A stretch of DNA of 64,000 nt from Histoplasma ohiense (lineage: Eukaryota; Ascomycota; Eurotiomycetes; Onygenales; Ajellomycetaceae), in NCBI GenBank assembly GCA_017607445.1, contig JAEVHH010000001.1:5270001-5334000 (forward strand), given 5' to 3'. Positions 9,526-21,940 of the stretch are shown piece by piece. The position numbers and the translations under genes are program-made. Every line of letters begins with the position of its first letter. The first letter of the stretch is position 1. Below the pieces are notes generated by a model that was given only the letters and a program-made list of their open reading frames with translations, made no database searches and was not told where the DNA came from.

Positions 9526-12500
9526 ATGTCGGAACTTCGATTCGATAATCAGACGGTTGTTATCACCGGTGCTGGCGGCGGCGTAGGGAAAGCATATGCC
9601 CTTTTTTTTAGTAAACGGGGTGCCAATGTTGTCGTAAATGATTTGGGTGTATCCCATCGGGGTGAGGGCGCTTCGTCCAGGGTCTGTCAAATATCCATAA
9701 CTAGTTCTATATTTAAGAAGTCGTCTAATAATTTGTTGCAGGCCGCCGATGTCGTTGTGGATGAGATCAAATCTGCCGGCGGTAAGGCCGTAGCTAACTA
9801 TGATAGCGTCGAGTTTGGTGATAGAATCATCGACACTGCCATCAAAGCCTTCGGCCGTGTTGATATCTTGATTAACAACGCTGGTATCCTACGAGATGTT
9901 AGTTTTAAGAATATGAAAGATATCGACTGGGATTTAATCAACATGGTCCACGTCTATGGTTCTTACAAGGTACGGCTTGGTCTAGGAATCTGTTCTCTTT
10001 TCTTTCCTTCCTCATTCATCTTTCTCTTTTGTTAAAGCATAAACTCTGAACACTGTCAAATAGTGCACAAGAGCTGCATGGCCATACTTCCGGAAACAAA
10101 AGTTCGGACGGGTTATTAACACTGCCTCATCTGCTGGTTTATTTGGAAACTTCGGGCAAACTAACTACTCTGGTTGGTAATCCTTGACACCACGCTTTCT
10201 ATTTGATAAACTGCATACCAATAATTTAATGTAGCTGCAAAACTGGCCATGGTTGGCTTTACTGAGACCTTGGCGAAGGAGGGTGCGAAATATAACATTT
10301 TGTCAAACGTTATTGCTCCAATTGGTATGTGGGACCCCTTGTTTCACATGATAATCTTCACAATCCCAGCTAAAGAATAACAGCTGCCAGTCGTATGACT
10401 GAAACCGTCATGCCTCCAGATGTCCTGGAGCACCTTAAGCCTGATTGGATTGTTCCTCTGGTCGCCGTTCTTGTCCACTCGTCCAATACCTCAGAATCTG
10501 GAGGCATTTTTGAAGCTGGCGCTGGCCACGTGGCTAAGTTGCGATGGGAGCGTGCAAAGGGTGCTTTGTTGAAGACGGACAGTACTCTCACGCCGCAGGC
10601 TATCCTTGCTAAGTGGAAGGATGTTACGGATTTTTCAGAGCCTAGCTACCCTACTGGAGCTGCGAACTTCTTAGAACTCTTGGAGAAAGCACAGGATGTA
10701 CCCAGCGCCCCCGCGGGTGAGAGCTTCGATTTTACTGGAAAAGTTGCCCTCATAACCGGCGCTGGAGCTGGCTTGGGTAGAGCCTATGCTTTGCTCTTTG
10801 CGAGGCTTGGAGCGTCCGTGGTTGTCAATGACCTTATCAACCCAGATCCCGTTGTTCAGGAGATCAAAAAGCTGGGAGGTAAAGCTGTTGCCTCCAAGGC
10901 ATCAGTTGAGGACGGCGATGCAGTTGTTAAGCCTGCGATCGACGCATTTGGCCGGATTGATATCCTGGTCAACAATGCTGGTATTCTCCGTGACAAAGCT
11001 TTCACCAACATGGATGACGACATGTGGAACACCATCATGAATGTCCACCTTAGAGGCACTTACAAGGTCACTAAGGCTGCGTGGCCTTATTTCTTGAAAC
11101 AGAAATATGGCCGTATCGTTAACACCTCTAGCACCAGCGGTATCTACGGGAACTTTGGACAAGCCAACTATGCTGCTGCTGTAAGTTAATTTCCCCTCCC
11201 CCATGTCTGACTAGCTAGCGGAATGACCATCACTGACTGTAATAGAAACTTGGTATTCTAGGATTCTCCCGTGCCTTGGCTCTTGAGGGAGCCAAGTACA
11301 ACATCTATGTCAATACCATTGCTCCAAATGCTGGTACAGCACTGACCCGGACCATCCTGCCGGAAGACCTTGTTCAAGCGTTCAAACCGGAATACGTTGC
11401 TCCAATGGTCGCCCTACTCTGCTCTGACAAGCTGCCCGAGCCGACCAAGGGCTTGTACGAATGTGGAAGTGGTTGGTTTTCCAAAACTAGATGGCAACGG
11501 AGCGGCGGACATGGGTTCCCCGTCGATGTGCAGCTCACTCCTGAGGCTGTCCTCTCCCAGTGGAAGAATATCATCACATTTGACGAGCGTGCCGATCATC
11601 CTGAAGACAGCCAAGCAGGCCTGAAGAGCATTATGGCGAATATGAGCAATGTCAGTGGTGGAAAGAAAGAGGAATCCAAGGGCGACCAGCAGATTTTGGA
11701 AGCCATCAAGACCGCGAAGAGCACGAAGACCAAGGGAACTCCCTTCGACTACACCGACAAGGATGTCATCCTTTACAACATCTCTCTCGGTGCCAAACGC
11801 AGTGATCTGCAGTTCGTCTACGAAAACAGCTCAGACTTCCAGGCCCTCCCCACCTTTGGTGTGGTACCCTGGTTCACCACGGCCACACCATGGGATGTCG
11901 CTGATATCGTCTCCAATTACTCCCCTATGATGCTCCTCCATGGCGAGCAGTATCTCGAAATCCGCAAGTTCCCTATCCCCACTGCGGCCAAGACCATCAA
12001 CGTCCCCACCCTCATTGACGTGATTGACAAGGGCAACGCCGCTATCGTCGTCACAGGCTTCACCACTAAAGACGCACGATCCGGCGAAGACCTTTTCTAC
12101 AATGAGTCGACTATGTTCATCCGCGGGAGTGGCGGCTTCGGTGGATCCCCAAAGCCCACCGCCAGTCGCGCGAAGGCTGCCACGGCTGCCTACAAGCCGC
12201 CGCAGCGCAAACCTGACGCCGTTATGGAGGAGAAGACCTCTGAAGACCAAGCCGCCCTGTACCGTCTAAACGGTGACTACAACCCACTCCACATCGACCC
12301 AGATTTCTCTAAGGTTGGTGGTTTCAAGGATCCCATCCTGCACGGCCTCTGCTCGTTCGGCGTTTCTGGCAAACACGTGTACAAGACCTTCGGTGCCTTC
12401 AAGAGCATCAAGGTCCGGTTTTCAGGTGTTGTGATCCCGGGTCAGACGTTGAGGACCGAAATGTGGAAGGATAATGGCACAGTTGTGTTCCAGACTACTG

Positions 12501-12571
12501 TTGTGGAGACTGGAAAGCCTGCAATTGCTGGAGCTGGTGTTGAGCTTCTCTCGACCGGCTCGAAGCTGTGA
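9526..12571 (+). CDS. FOX2: Peroxisomal multifunctional beta-oxidation enzyme (hydratase-dehydrogenase), Fox2
   Basis: Six exons: 9526-9681, 9742-9969, 10064-10172, 10235-10324, 10384-11180 and 11246-12571, giving 901 residues, the usual Fox2 length. The first short-chain dehydrogenase domain has GAGGGVG near residue 15, NNAGILRD and an NYSAAK (Y-x3-K) active site. The second starts near residue 305 with GAGAGLG and has NYAAAK at the exon 5/6 join. The C-terminal MaoC/hydratase-2 domain has DYNPLHIDPDFSK near residue 803. The protein ends in Ser-Lys-Leu, a canonical PTS1 peroxisome signal. It performs the second and third steps of peroxisomal fatty-acid beta-oxidation via D-3-hydroxyacyl-CoA. 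The first intron has the weak donor GTCTGT, but the protein alignment across it is right. Confidence 0.95.
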
Positions 12572-13441
12572 ATGTGGGTGTATGTCAAAGGAAAGCGACA
12601 ATGGGTATTATGAAATATAAAGTTTCCTATTCCTCTCTTACATTATACGAGACTGCGATGCTTCTATTTTATTCTTCTATTTTGTGTATATAGGCATATC
12701 CCTCTTATTCTTGTTCTCTTATTGTTTGGTCTTTCCTGTATTGTGATATTATACTGTCTCTCTCTTTCGCTCTCTCTCTATATATACAAATACAAACATA
12801 TATGATCTATTTCTGGCCTCAAATCCGACAATACCATGCTTGCTCTTTTAAAATTATTCATCTATGTTGTTCTAGATCTTTGTTGGCTTTTGCCGAGAAG
12901 TCGATCCTCACGTTAGATAAAACCATAAAAATAGGTCAGTAGAGATAGTTATACCAGTGGTTATTATTAATAAACCCAACCTTCTTGGACCTTTTACTGT
13001 CATCTTTACCCATGCCGGGAGTTAATGTAACACTCATTTATTATGTAGCCTGTTATTTTCGGCCTTGCGGTCGGCTGCTTAATGATCCATGCTGGCCCTG
13101 TCCTCGCCCTCCGCCGTGGCCCACCACGCCACAAGGACAACTACATCAGAACCTCACCTAACCACGGCAACGATTAATATGAACGGTACGACCTAACAGA
13201 CACAGCCATACTATATACTATTCAACAGTCTCAAACCACTTCGACTTCACATCTACTTCTACACTGTATTTACATATCCTTTAGGACCCTCAACCCCGCG
13301 ATTCCGAGCTAGACGACAAAGCCACCACTGTGAAAGCGACCCTTTGCAACGAGAAAATCAAAAGAAACTCCTTGGAATAACGAAGAACCAGTTCCCCTTT
13401 CTCCGCCTCCTTTGGAAACATGTAGCTAGCTATCCACAACC
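12572..13441. other. Spacer between FOX2 and the RBR ligase gene
   Basis: About 0.87 kb, no gene recognised. T/CT-rich 3-prime region of FOX2 with a CTCTCTCT stretch near 12761-12782, then the upstream region of the RBR gene. Confidence 0.6.
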
Positions 13442-16006
13442 ATGGTGCTTTTTCTCGCCCTCCCAAGTTTTTATTCCAGAACCTCTCCTCAGCGCAAGAG
13501 CACCACATCGAGCACCGCATCTAGCACCGCATCCTCCACAAATGAACGCCCTGTCTCGGCAAGTAACCTTTCCTCCATCTCGAAATCCCCTTCTTCATCA
13601 GCGACACCCGACAAAGCACCAACGCCAAAAGCAGCACCATCGCCACCTCCTGCCGCTGCTGCCGGCTCATCGACAACCACCGAAGCCCTTCGCGGAAACC
13701 CATTTGGCATAGTTTCACGAACAAAAGCGCCTAGTAATGTCGCAGCCGGCGAAACGATCGAAGAGGAGAAAGAGCGTGATCGCCGCGAACTGAACGATGC
13801 GCTGGCTATGTTGGCACAACTGTTTCCCGATGTGAAGATTGAGGTCTTTCGCGAATTGCTAGTTAGGTTTGATGGGAAGAGCAGGTTACATGTTTGTGTA
13901 GAGCAGCTGTTGAGATATAAGGCTGAATGGGTCAAAGGAAGATGGAATGTCCCTGAGCTGGATGCTAAGGCTGGTGGTGGTGGTGGTGTCGATGGAGCTC
14001 CTAGTCGAGGTGCCATGGCAGTAGACGGGAATGGGGATGCGCACGGAAGAAGGAGGAGATGGATACCCCAGGAAGAGCTGTTTCAGAGCGAGGAGTACAA
14101 GGCTGCGGTCAAATCGGCCCTGTCTCTGGAATTCCGTGTTTTAAGCAGAAGTGCCATCGATGCGGTGCTGGCGGAGGTTAATTTCTCGTACACCCGTGCC
14201 CGCCCGACGCTACAGGAGCTATCCCGCAAGAGCTGGCGAGTGACGTTTGGGAATATATTTCCTTTCAAGAGGAAGAAGGAGAGGGATGATCACCCGCTCT
14301 TGTCTTGGGAAAGATTGCCTGATGGGGAACTTATGCCCCGACTAAAAGAAACTGGTTGCTCGGAACTTAATCGGGAGCTGCATGATACATATCTGGCCCC
14401 ATTGCTGGCTCGGAGAAAGGAGGAGCAGGAAGCTACTGGGCTGAAGCTCGCAGAAGAGCTTAATAAATTCGAGGCAGAGGCTGCAGAAGCCCTTTACGAA
14501 TGCGATTGCTGTTTGTCAGACGTTACTTTTGAGCAGATATCTACTTGCTCAGTCAACTCGCATATTATCTGTTTCAATTGCATCCAGCGCACCATCCATG
14601 AGTCCCTTTTTGGACAAGGCTGGAGCAGGTCCATTGACCATGAAAAGTCAACGCTACGATGCCTAGCACCTATGGCAGAGGGCATTTGCGAGGGTACTCT
14701 GGACCCGGCGATTGTGAAACGAGCGATTCTCACTGAAAAGACCGGAGCGGAAACATACCAAAAGTTCGAAGATCGCCTGGTTTCGGAATGCCTTCTGAAA
14801 TCTCAGCTAAAACTGATCCGCTGCCCATCGTGTGGGTATGCGGAAGTAGACACCGTTTACCATCCATCAGCAAAGGGGCTCACTTGGCGCTTCCGGCGGG
14901 GAAGCCTCCTTCCGACAATAGCTACGATAATTTTTGTTCTCGATTTGATACCCCTTCTCATCATTCCAGTTTTATATTTTCTCCTATTCAACCCGTCAAT
15001 GATATCCACCATTCTATCTGCCTCGCTGCGGAACATTTGCCTTAAGACCCGCCCCCAACGGTTTACTTGCTCAAACCCTGCCTGCAGCTCTGATAGCTGT
15101 ATTACATGCCACAAGCCATGGCAAGATCCCCACCGCTGCCATGAGCCTCTGCTCCAATCTCTCCGAACAACCGTCGAAGCGGCCCGAACAGCCGCTATCA
15201 AACGAACTTGTCCAAGGTGCGGTCTCTCTTTCGTCAAATCGTCTGGCTGCAATAAACTCACCTGTGTATGTGGGTACTCTATGTGTTATATATGCCGCAA
15301 AGCTCTAGGTCCACCACTTAGAGTAGCTGGCGCCAACAATATCCTAGTCGTTCGCCCACCACGACAGCCAGCACAACCTCAGAATCGGCGACCCTGTCAT
15401 GACATACTTCAAATCAATGGAGAAAATGCTCCCTTTGACGTAGACGGGAACTTAATAATGAACATGCCAGACGACGAGAATGGCGACGATGACGACGAAT
15501 ATAACAACCACAACAATAGCAACAACAACACTAATCCGGCGGAAGACGAAGAGCCAGAGGGCTACAAACATTTCTGCGAGCATTTCCGTGCCAACCCCGG
15601 CTCCCGCTGCACCGAATGCACCAAATGTGACCTTTACCTCACCGAGGATGAGGAAGCTGTCGCACGGCGCGCGGGCGAAAGGGCAGAGCGCCAGTGGCGC
15701 ATTAGGCAGGGTCTACTTAATCCCTCATCATTGTCGTCCCAAGGGGTCACTCTACCCAGCGATGCCCTTGCGAAGCTTTACGATATGTCTAGTGGTAGTC
15801 GTAGTAGGGGTGGTGTGCCGCAGTACCCCGGGTATAGAAGCCCTGTCGCCGGGCCGCTGGACTGGAATTGGCAGCTCGACGCAACCGATTGGAGGAGGCA
15901 ATGGAAGTTTTGGATGCGGGATATATGGCGTAATGGGAGGTGGAAGGGCGAGGGACAGTATATGATTGATATGTTATTGGAAAAGATAGTTGTTGTTGAT
16001 TTTTAG
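13442..16006 (+). CDS. RBR (RING-IBR-RING) E3 ubiquitin ligase, RNF216/TRIAD3-like
   Basis: A single exon of 854 codons; the ATG at 13442 sits in a good CAACCATGG context. A Ser/Ala-rich N-terminus is followed by the RBR module. RING1 begins at YECDCCLSDVTFEQIS (about residue 353). The first IBR Cys pair is IRCPSCGYAEVD (about 458), and the IBR resumes at CSNPACSSDSCITCHKPW (about 537). RING2 is at 590-620, with CPRCGLSFVKSSGCNKLTC. By comparison with Parkin, Cys603 in SSGCNKL is the catalytic thioester residue. The spacing resembles RNF216. A strongly hydrophobic segment at about residues 493-520 splits the IBR. The C-terminus is acidic/Asn-rich. Substrates are unknown. Confidence 0.88.
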   Translation: MVLFLALPSFYSRTSPQRKSTTSSTASSTASSTNERPVSASNLSSISKSPSSSATPDKAPTPKAAPSPPPAAAAGSSTTTEALRGNPFGIVSRTKAPSNVAAGETIEEEKERDRRELNDALAMLAQLFPDVKIEVFRELLVRFDGKSRLHVCVEQLLRYKAEWVKGRWNVPELDAKAGGGGGVDGAPSRGAMAVDGNGDAHGRRRRWIPQEELFQSEEYKAAVKSALSLEFRVLSRSAIDAVLAEVNFSYTRARPTLQELSRKSWRVTFGNIFPFKRKKERDDHPLLSWERLPDGELMPRLKETGCSELNRELHDTYLAPLLARRKEEQEATGLKLAEELNKFEAEAAEALYECDCCLSDVTFEQISTCSVNSHIICFNCIQRTIHESLFGQGWSRSIDHEKSTLRCLAPMAEGICEGTLDPAIVKRAILTEKTGAETYQKFEDRLVSECLLKSQLKLIRCPSCGYAEVDTVYHPSAKGLTWRFRRGSLLPTIATIIFVLDLIPLLIIPVLYFLLFNPSMISTILSASLRNICLKTRPQRFTCSNPACSSDSCITCHKPWQDPHRCHEPLLQSLRTTVEAARTAAIKRTCPRCGLSFVKSSGCNKLTCVCGYSMCYICRKALGPPLRVAGANNILVVRPPRQPAQPQNRRPCHDILQINGENAPFDVDGNLIMNMPDDENGDDDDEYNNHNNSNNNTNPAEDEEPEGYKHFCEHFRANPGSRCTECTKCDLYLTEDEEAVARRAGERAERQWRIRQGLLNPSSLSSQGVTLPSDALAKLYDMSSGSRSRGGVPQYPGYRSPVAGPLDWNWQLDATDWRRQWKFWMRDIWRNGRWKGEGQYMIDMLLEKIVVVDF

Positions 16007-16690
16007 GGAAGATTTTGTTTTTGTTTTCTTTGTCCTATTTTCTCTTCTCCTATCCCCTCCCCCCCCTTCCTCTACTCCTTTTCTAATGATGTTTTATACT
16101 GTGATATACGTTTGATTCGCCTTCTGTTTTCTTCCTCTCTTTTCTCCCCCTCAGTGGTGCTTTGTTCGCTTGTCTCCCGCTATCTAGTCAGATATGTTGG
16201 GTTTATATGACGTGAAAAGAAATATGGAACTGGACGTAATTGATTTCCACGAGTTCCTTTCGCCTCTATAACTATTTAAATCTATAAGATTTCTTTTTAT
16301 TTCAATTTCCTGCTCCGTGCAATACTATTCAATCTCCACGCCCTGGTGGTCATGTGACGTAAATTCCCGTGTACGTAATCGACGCAACTTGTTAGACACA
16401 GCAATAACTACCGCAACAAAACTCTTTGCCAGCATCGATCAATGTTTGTTGACTATCGGCAGAAGTAGTATATCGACATTATCAGCGGCGGAGCAATTTT
16501 GAGGTGTCACGGTATAATACGATTCGACTGAAGAAGACAGGGAATACTCGTCCTTCCCGGAACATATTGAGCTCGAAGCTCCCGGTTTGCTCCAAATTAC
16601 CTGGAATTGCTGAACGAAGAGTAAGAAGAGGTCCAGTGGCATGCTATAGAGCATTTCCAGGATTTGGCGGAGTGTGTCTGAATATACGGG
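16007..16690. other. Spacer between the RBR gene and the Yip1-family gene
   Basis: About 0.7 kb without a gene. Pyrimidine-rich from 16020 to 16190 (3-prime region), then the upstream region of the next gene. Confidence 0.6.
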
Positions 16691-18016
16691 ATGGCGATCA
16701 TGGCCAACGGGAGTGGTAGCGGCGGCGGCGGCGGAGGAGGCGGAGGGGCGGGAAGTTCTAGTACGGATAGTCCGTTCGTCATTGAGCACGACGATGATTC
16801 AGTATTGGATAATGATTACCTAGAGGGTGGAAGTAAGTTTTTTTTTCATATATTGTGTTTTATCTTCTTTACCTCCCGGCAGTCCATTTTTGCTACATTC
16901 TTAACAGAACGGTGGTGATGAATGATATCCAAAATATCCTTCCACAAAATCCCCCATCCCATATAACCTGGAAACGAGGCGCTTTCCCGCGAAAGAAAAA
17001 CACCCTCAACTAACCAAACCCCTCCCCCCTTCACAGCCATCGAAGCCGACAATCCGGCCCATAGCAACGAACCAACCACCGACCGCACACCTCTAACAGG
17101 AAACATCTCATCCTCCTCCTCATCACGCCCCAACATCACCGGCTCCTTCCTTACATCCTCCATTCCCGGCGAGGACCGGCGCGCTCCACAAAACACCATC
17201 GACGAGACTGTCTGGGCCACATTATCACGCGACCTGCTGGCCGTCTGGGAGAAAATGCGGCAGGTGTTGTGGCCCAAGTATCTGCTAGGTGGCATGTTGG
17301 CGCGCGGGGGAGGGATTGGGGCAGCGGAGCGTGGGGAGGCCAGCGGATTTGGCAATGGGGTTGGTGGAGGGATCAGGGGATTGGTGGGGAGGTGGCCGGA
17401 TGCAGATGTCGTTCTCCAGGGGGGGATGAGTGAGGGATTAAGGGATTGGGATCTTTGGTGCGTTTGTTGTTGTGGAGCGGCGGTGGTTATAGGGTTGCGT
17501 GTGGATTTGCTTACTGACGTTTATGTGGGGTTATTATAGGGGACCGTTGATTTTCTGTTTGTTGCTTAGCATGTTTCTATCCATGCGAGCGCAGGGAGAT
17601 CAGGTCAGTTTGGTTTTCTCGGGCGTCTTTTGCATAGTATGGATTGGAGAGGCGGTTGTGACGATGCAGATTAAGTTGCTAGGCGGGAATATGTGAGTTT
17701 CCCCCCACCATTTCCTTGCGATAAATATCATCCCTGATAAACACCTGCTAACATCTGGTGAAACAGATCTTTTTTCCAATCCGTCTGTATAATCGGCTAC
17801 ACTCTTTTTCCTCTCGTGATCGCTGCTCTCCTCAGCGCCTTAGGTCTCCCCATCGTAGCACGGATCCCCGTCTACCTTGTTCTGATCGCCTGGTCCCTGG
17901 CTGCGGGGGTGAGCATCCTTGGTGGGTCCGGTGTGGTGAAGAATCGCGTGTTAATCGCGGTTTATCCACTATTTGTATTTTATATTGGAATTGGGTGTTT
18001 GTGTTTTATTAGCTGA
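16691..18016 (+). CDS. YIP4: Yip1-domain Golgi membrane protein (Yip4/YIPF6-like)
   Basis: Four exons: 16691-16832, 17037-17457, 17540-17692 and 17767-18016, giving 321 residues; all phases agree. A soluble N-terminus carries a Gly-rich run (GSGSGGGGGGGGGAGSS) and ends in a segment with ETVWATLSRDLLAVWEKMRQVLWP. The C-terminal half has about five membrane helices. It includes DLWGPLIFCLLLSM, the diagnostic KLLGGNISFFQSVCIIGY created across the exon 3/4 join, and IAVYPLFVFYIGIG at the end. This is the YIPF6/Yip4 pattern. Such proteins sit in ER-Golgi membranes and interact with Rab GTPases. The start could also be the second ATG at 16700. Confidence 0.87.
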
Positions 18017-19290
18017 TCTTATTTTTTTATCCTCTTTTTTTTCTCTTTCTCTCCCCCGGGTATTGCGGTGATTGAGGGAGGGAATCAAGGTGGTGTGTGA
18101 TCTGGTGGGGGATGTGCTGAGATGTGAGCTGCTACGGGATGGCAGATGGGATTGTGGACGGTGATGATGTCTCTTATTTTGTTATATATGCTATGGCTGT
18201 GGGGATCACATTTTCCCCAATGTATACTGGATCATTATGCTGTTTTTCCAGTTGTGGGGAGTGCTTTTCAATTCTGTTGTTTCTGGCCAACCTTTTTTCT
18301 TCTTTTCGAATGTGAGCCTGTTTATCCACCAATGTCTCTTCTGATATTTTCTGTGAGATCGCTAGCAGGCTGTATTATATACATAGATGCTCTGAGATCC
18401 TGCATTTGAAGTTATATTTGTTGGGTACCTCCGTTTCATTGTTGGAATGCGTCATCTTCTCTGACATTCTATAGTTATTTTTATTGATGTATATAAAACA
18501 AATCAATGAGCATAAAGGATCCTGTCGCAGAGGAATCGCCGAAACAACGTCCATCAAACCCAGCGAAATTGCAATACAGCTTCCAAACGAAAGCCCCAAA
18601 AAACCATCTGAGCAAACTTACTGCGTACAATGACCTTGTCAGACCCTCTGGCTGATAACAGAATTGATAGCAAAAGGATAAAGCTTTAGTACAGTTCTTT
18701 CTCTTGAGAGGAGAAAGTGGTGGCGGTCTGGATTTCTATTTGTTTTGTTTTTTACTGAGGCATCTTCCTGACATGCTGCAATAATCGGCTCATTTGTACT
18801 CCTTAGCATTTGCTGGATCTCCCCCTGCTGCTGCTGCTGCTGCTGATGTTGTTGATGATGGGCGTTAATCCTTGCGCTGGGCTCTAGCCAAAATTTCAAT
18901 CTGCGAACCTTAAAGTCTCGCGGCCAGCACAAACAACCAGTACGACTACAACAACGACAACCACTACGCCGCTCCTACAGTTTGGGGACAAGCAGCACGG
19001 TCTCGGAATCATAATCTGCTTCTGCCATCTCATCAGCTATACGGAGTACTTGTGCGGAGCTCCATCTGAGCAACATCCAGTGTGACCTCGTTGGGCAGCC
19101 GATCCCCGTCCGCACTAATCTGCTGGGCCCCACGCACCAAGTCAACACCACCAAAACTGTGCCACATCCCCAAACTTCCCAACAACGACCAACCCACCGT
19201 CGTGAGCACGCAAAGGATAACTACACGCATCGATACAACCTACCTACCCGAACTCGCTGGGTCGACGAAGGAGAAAGACACAGATCCGAT
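18017..19290. other. Spacer upstream of the Ran-binding protein gene
   Basis: About 1.3 kb. It contains seven CTG triplets at 18825-18845 and one TACGGAGTA at 19040-19048. A minus-strand open frame (about 18639-18932) encodes a His/Gln-rich stretch; no gene could be modelled with confidence. Confidence 0.5.
18825..18845. repeat. (CTG)7 microsatellite
   Basis: Seven perfect CTG triplets followed by imperfect units (ATGTTGTTGATGATG). Read on the minus strand it gives a poly-Gln/His run. Confidence 0.9.
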
Positions 19291-21940
19291 ATGGCTTCAG
19301 AGAAACACCAGCAGAATGGTGTTCTAATCGGTGAGGGTACCAGTAGTACTCCACCTGCAGCCACCGATCCGGAGCCTCGCGCACCCGCTTTGGATATCGA
19401 AGAGCCGACGGACGAGGATTCTCATAACCCATTACTCCCAGGCACGCAAGGTACGCAGGAGCGGGGACCCATATCTCCGCTAGAAACTCGGGATAAAAGA
19501 GATCTTGTCTCCCTATCTGACACTAAAAATTCTGAAGCCTCCAATACGGTTGACGTCGGCACCCTGCCTGGCCCACGACTTACCCCTCAACAAGGTACGC
19601 GAGACAATACATCTTCTCCAAATATTGCACGGGAGCGAAACGGGGGAGATGGACAAAAGGCCCGTTCCCAAGAGATGCCGCATCAACAGGCGGAGGAAAA
19701 AGCTACAGACAAAAATCACGTTGAAAAGTCATTTTCTGACACAGATGAAGGCCCCACTCACCTGAAGAAAGTCAACGGAGCTCACACGGAAAATGATGCG
19801 GCTGAGCTCTCAGAAGGTACGAAAACCCAGGAGCCAGAGGAAGTCAAGATAAATTATCCAGCCTCTGACGAACAAAAAGATGGTGCCGGTGAACGACCTG
19901 TCCGTCAGAAACTCAAGGAAACCTCCATTGCCGGTGTGCCTCGTCCGAATTCACCAGAGGACCACGCTATGGCGTCACAGGGAACCCCTGTGGCCGGAGC
20001 AGATAGTGTGAGTGATACGAGTAGCGTGGAAGGGCGGGGGAGACTACGGAGGAAACGATCATTGGGAGATATGAATGAGGATGAAGAGCATGACGAGGCG
20101 GCGGGCGGAAAAAACACAGACGAGACTGGCCATCGACGGAAGAGGTCAAGGGATTCTAAAACGGACGATGAGAGCAGCGACAACCCAGGGCGCTCTAAGA
20201 GTAAGTTGACAGAGGATAAACATGGCATGACAGATAATATGGATGCTAAGGATGCCGCTAATAAAGGTGGAATACGTACCCCAACGGAAGAGCTCAAGAG
20301 CACGGAGAGTGATACTGCCAATCGCATTCTCAGCCCCAAGAAGAAGCGTAGCAGAGACCAATTCGACAAGGACCATCTGAAGCCAGATAGTATGGACGAA
20401 AAAGCTGAAGAAGGGACAGCAAATGCCAAATTTAGAGAGCCCTTTGATAAATCCAAGGCCATGTCAGCCAATCGCACAGTAGAAGGCGAGCCGGAGAAGA
20501 AGCGACACCGTGACGATTCCCAAGATAGGAGCTCTCAGGTAGACTCCGATCTAGTTTCTAAAAAGGTTTGTAAATATCACTTCAACTCTGGTATTGATTT
20601 TTAACTCCAGTCCCTTTTGAATATTTGGTTATTGTATATTTACAAAGCACATCTCCGCCTGTAGGCCTCCTCGCTGAATCCGTTTTCCAACACTTTGAAT
20701 GTGTCCGCTTTCGCTTCTATGGCATCGAAACACTCCCAACTAACATCAAAGGACAAAATGGAAAAGAAGGAACAACCCATGACCTCCGCATCTGCTTTCG
20801 CCTCATCAAAATTATCATCTTTTGCCAGTTCAGAGAAGTCACCGTTTAGCAGCCTTGGGGCTGCAAATTCTTCAGCACTGAAATCTGCACCTCCCGCTGA
20901 ATCCACGCGAGGCAAGGAACACCCATCAACCTCCTCTTCGGCTTTTGCAGCGTCGCCCTTTGCAGCTGCCGCTGCGTCATCCCCGTTCGGTGCTCTGAGC
21001 AGTGGTAAATCCGGGTTTGGTCGGAGTGGGTTTGCTACTGGCTTTGCTGCCGTTGCACCAAAGCTGGGTGGGGGATTAGCCGCTTTTTCAACTCCTACAG
21101 GTAGCTCTTCGGTTTTGGGAAATTCCTCAAAGTTGAAAACTCTGGGGGCTGCTGGCTCTGCGCATGAGGATGGTAATAAAGTAGAAAAAGGGAAAGGTGA
21201 GGACGACGATAAATCTACCTTTGAAGGTTTGGAGGAGGAGAGGGGGGATGAGAGATTCCATGAACAGCAGAGTATGTTGGATTCATTCCGGCCCCGTTGT
21301 TTTCCCGCTGACGGTTCACCCTTTACAACCTAAAAATTGATCACCCCGTGTACTTTACTAACTGCTTCATTCTAGCTGAAACGGGTGAAGAGGGCGAAAA
21401 TACAATTTTTTCATGCCGCGGCAAGCTATACCATTTCGACGGGAAGGAATGGAAGGAGCGCGGCGTTGGTGTTTTCAGAGTCAACATCAGGGAACCTGTT
21501 AATGATGATAACAATACGGATGGATCTGAAGAAGAACCGCAACCCGGTGACAACAAAACAGATGAAGAACATGAAAAGGAAGAGAACCACAAGGCCAACG
21601 AAGACGAGGGTGTAGAACCGAAGAAAAAAACAGCGCGGGTGATCATGCGGGCCGATGGGGTGTGGCGGGTAATCCTCAATATCCCTGTTTTCAAAGGCAT
21701 GAAAGCTGGCGATCCGTCCGGTGGCCCTCCGAAGGGGAAACAAGTGCATTTTGCGGGATTCGAGTGTGGCAAATCTGTCCCTTTCCTCTTTAGGGTATGT
21801 GAATCTCTATGTCTGTCTAGTTTTGCTCGTTCCTTTATTGGCATATATATCTAACTCATTTGTGCTGTCTTCAGACCGGAAATGACGACATCGCCAAACA
21901 ACTCTATACTACCCTCCATACCCTCCAAGCGAGTCTATGA
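19291..21940 (+). CDS. YRB2: Ran-binding protein, Yrb2/RanBP3-like nuclear protein
   Basis: Four exons: 19291-20565, 20665-21271, 21376-21794 and 21875-21940, giving 788 residues. The first exon is long, highly charged and probably disordered, with basic clusters such as GRLRRKRS and PKKKRSRDQ that look like nuclear localisation signals. Exon 2 is Ser/Ala/Phe-rich with SPFG and GFG elements resembling FG nucleoporin repeats. A Ran-binding domain covers about residues 628-788: FSCRGKLYHFDGKEWKERGVG, then ARVIMRADGVWRVILNIPVF. An acidic insert interrupts the domain. Yrb2 assists Crm1-dependent nuclear export. The start is taken at the ATG at 19291; an upstream in-frame ATG at 19159 gives a less plausible N-terminus. 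Confidence 0.85.

Noticed and set aside
19159..19290. Upstream in-frame extension of the YRB2 first exon
   Set aside because: The added residues are poorly structured and the ATG at 19291 gives a better, acidic N-terminus typical of the family.
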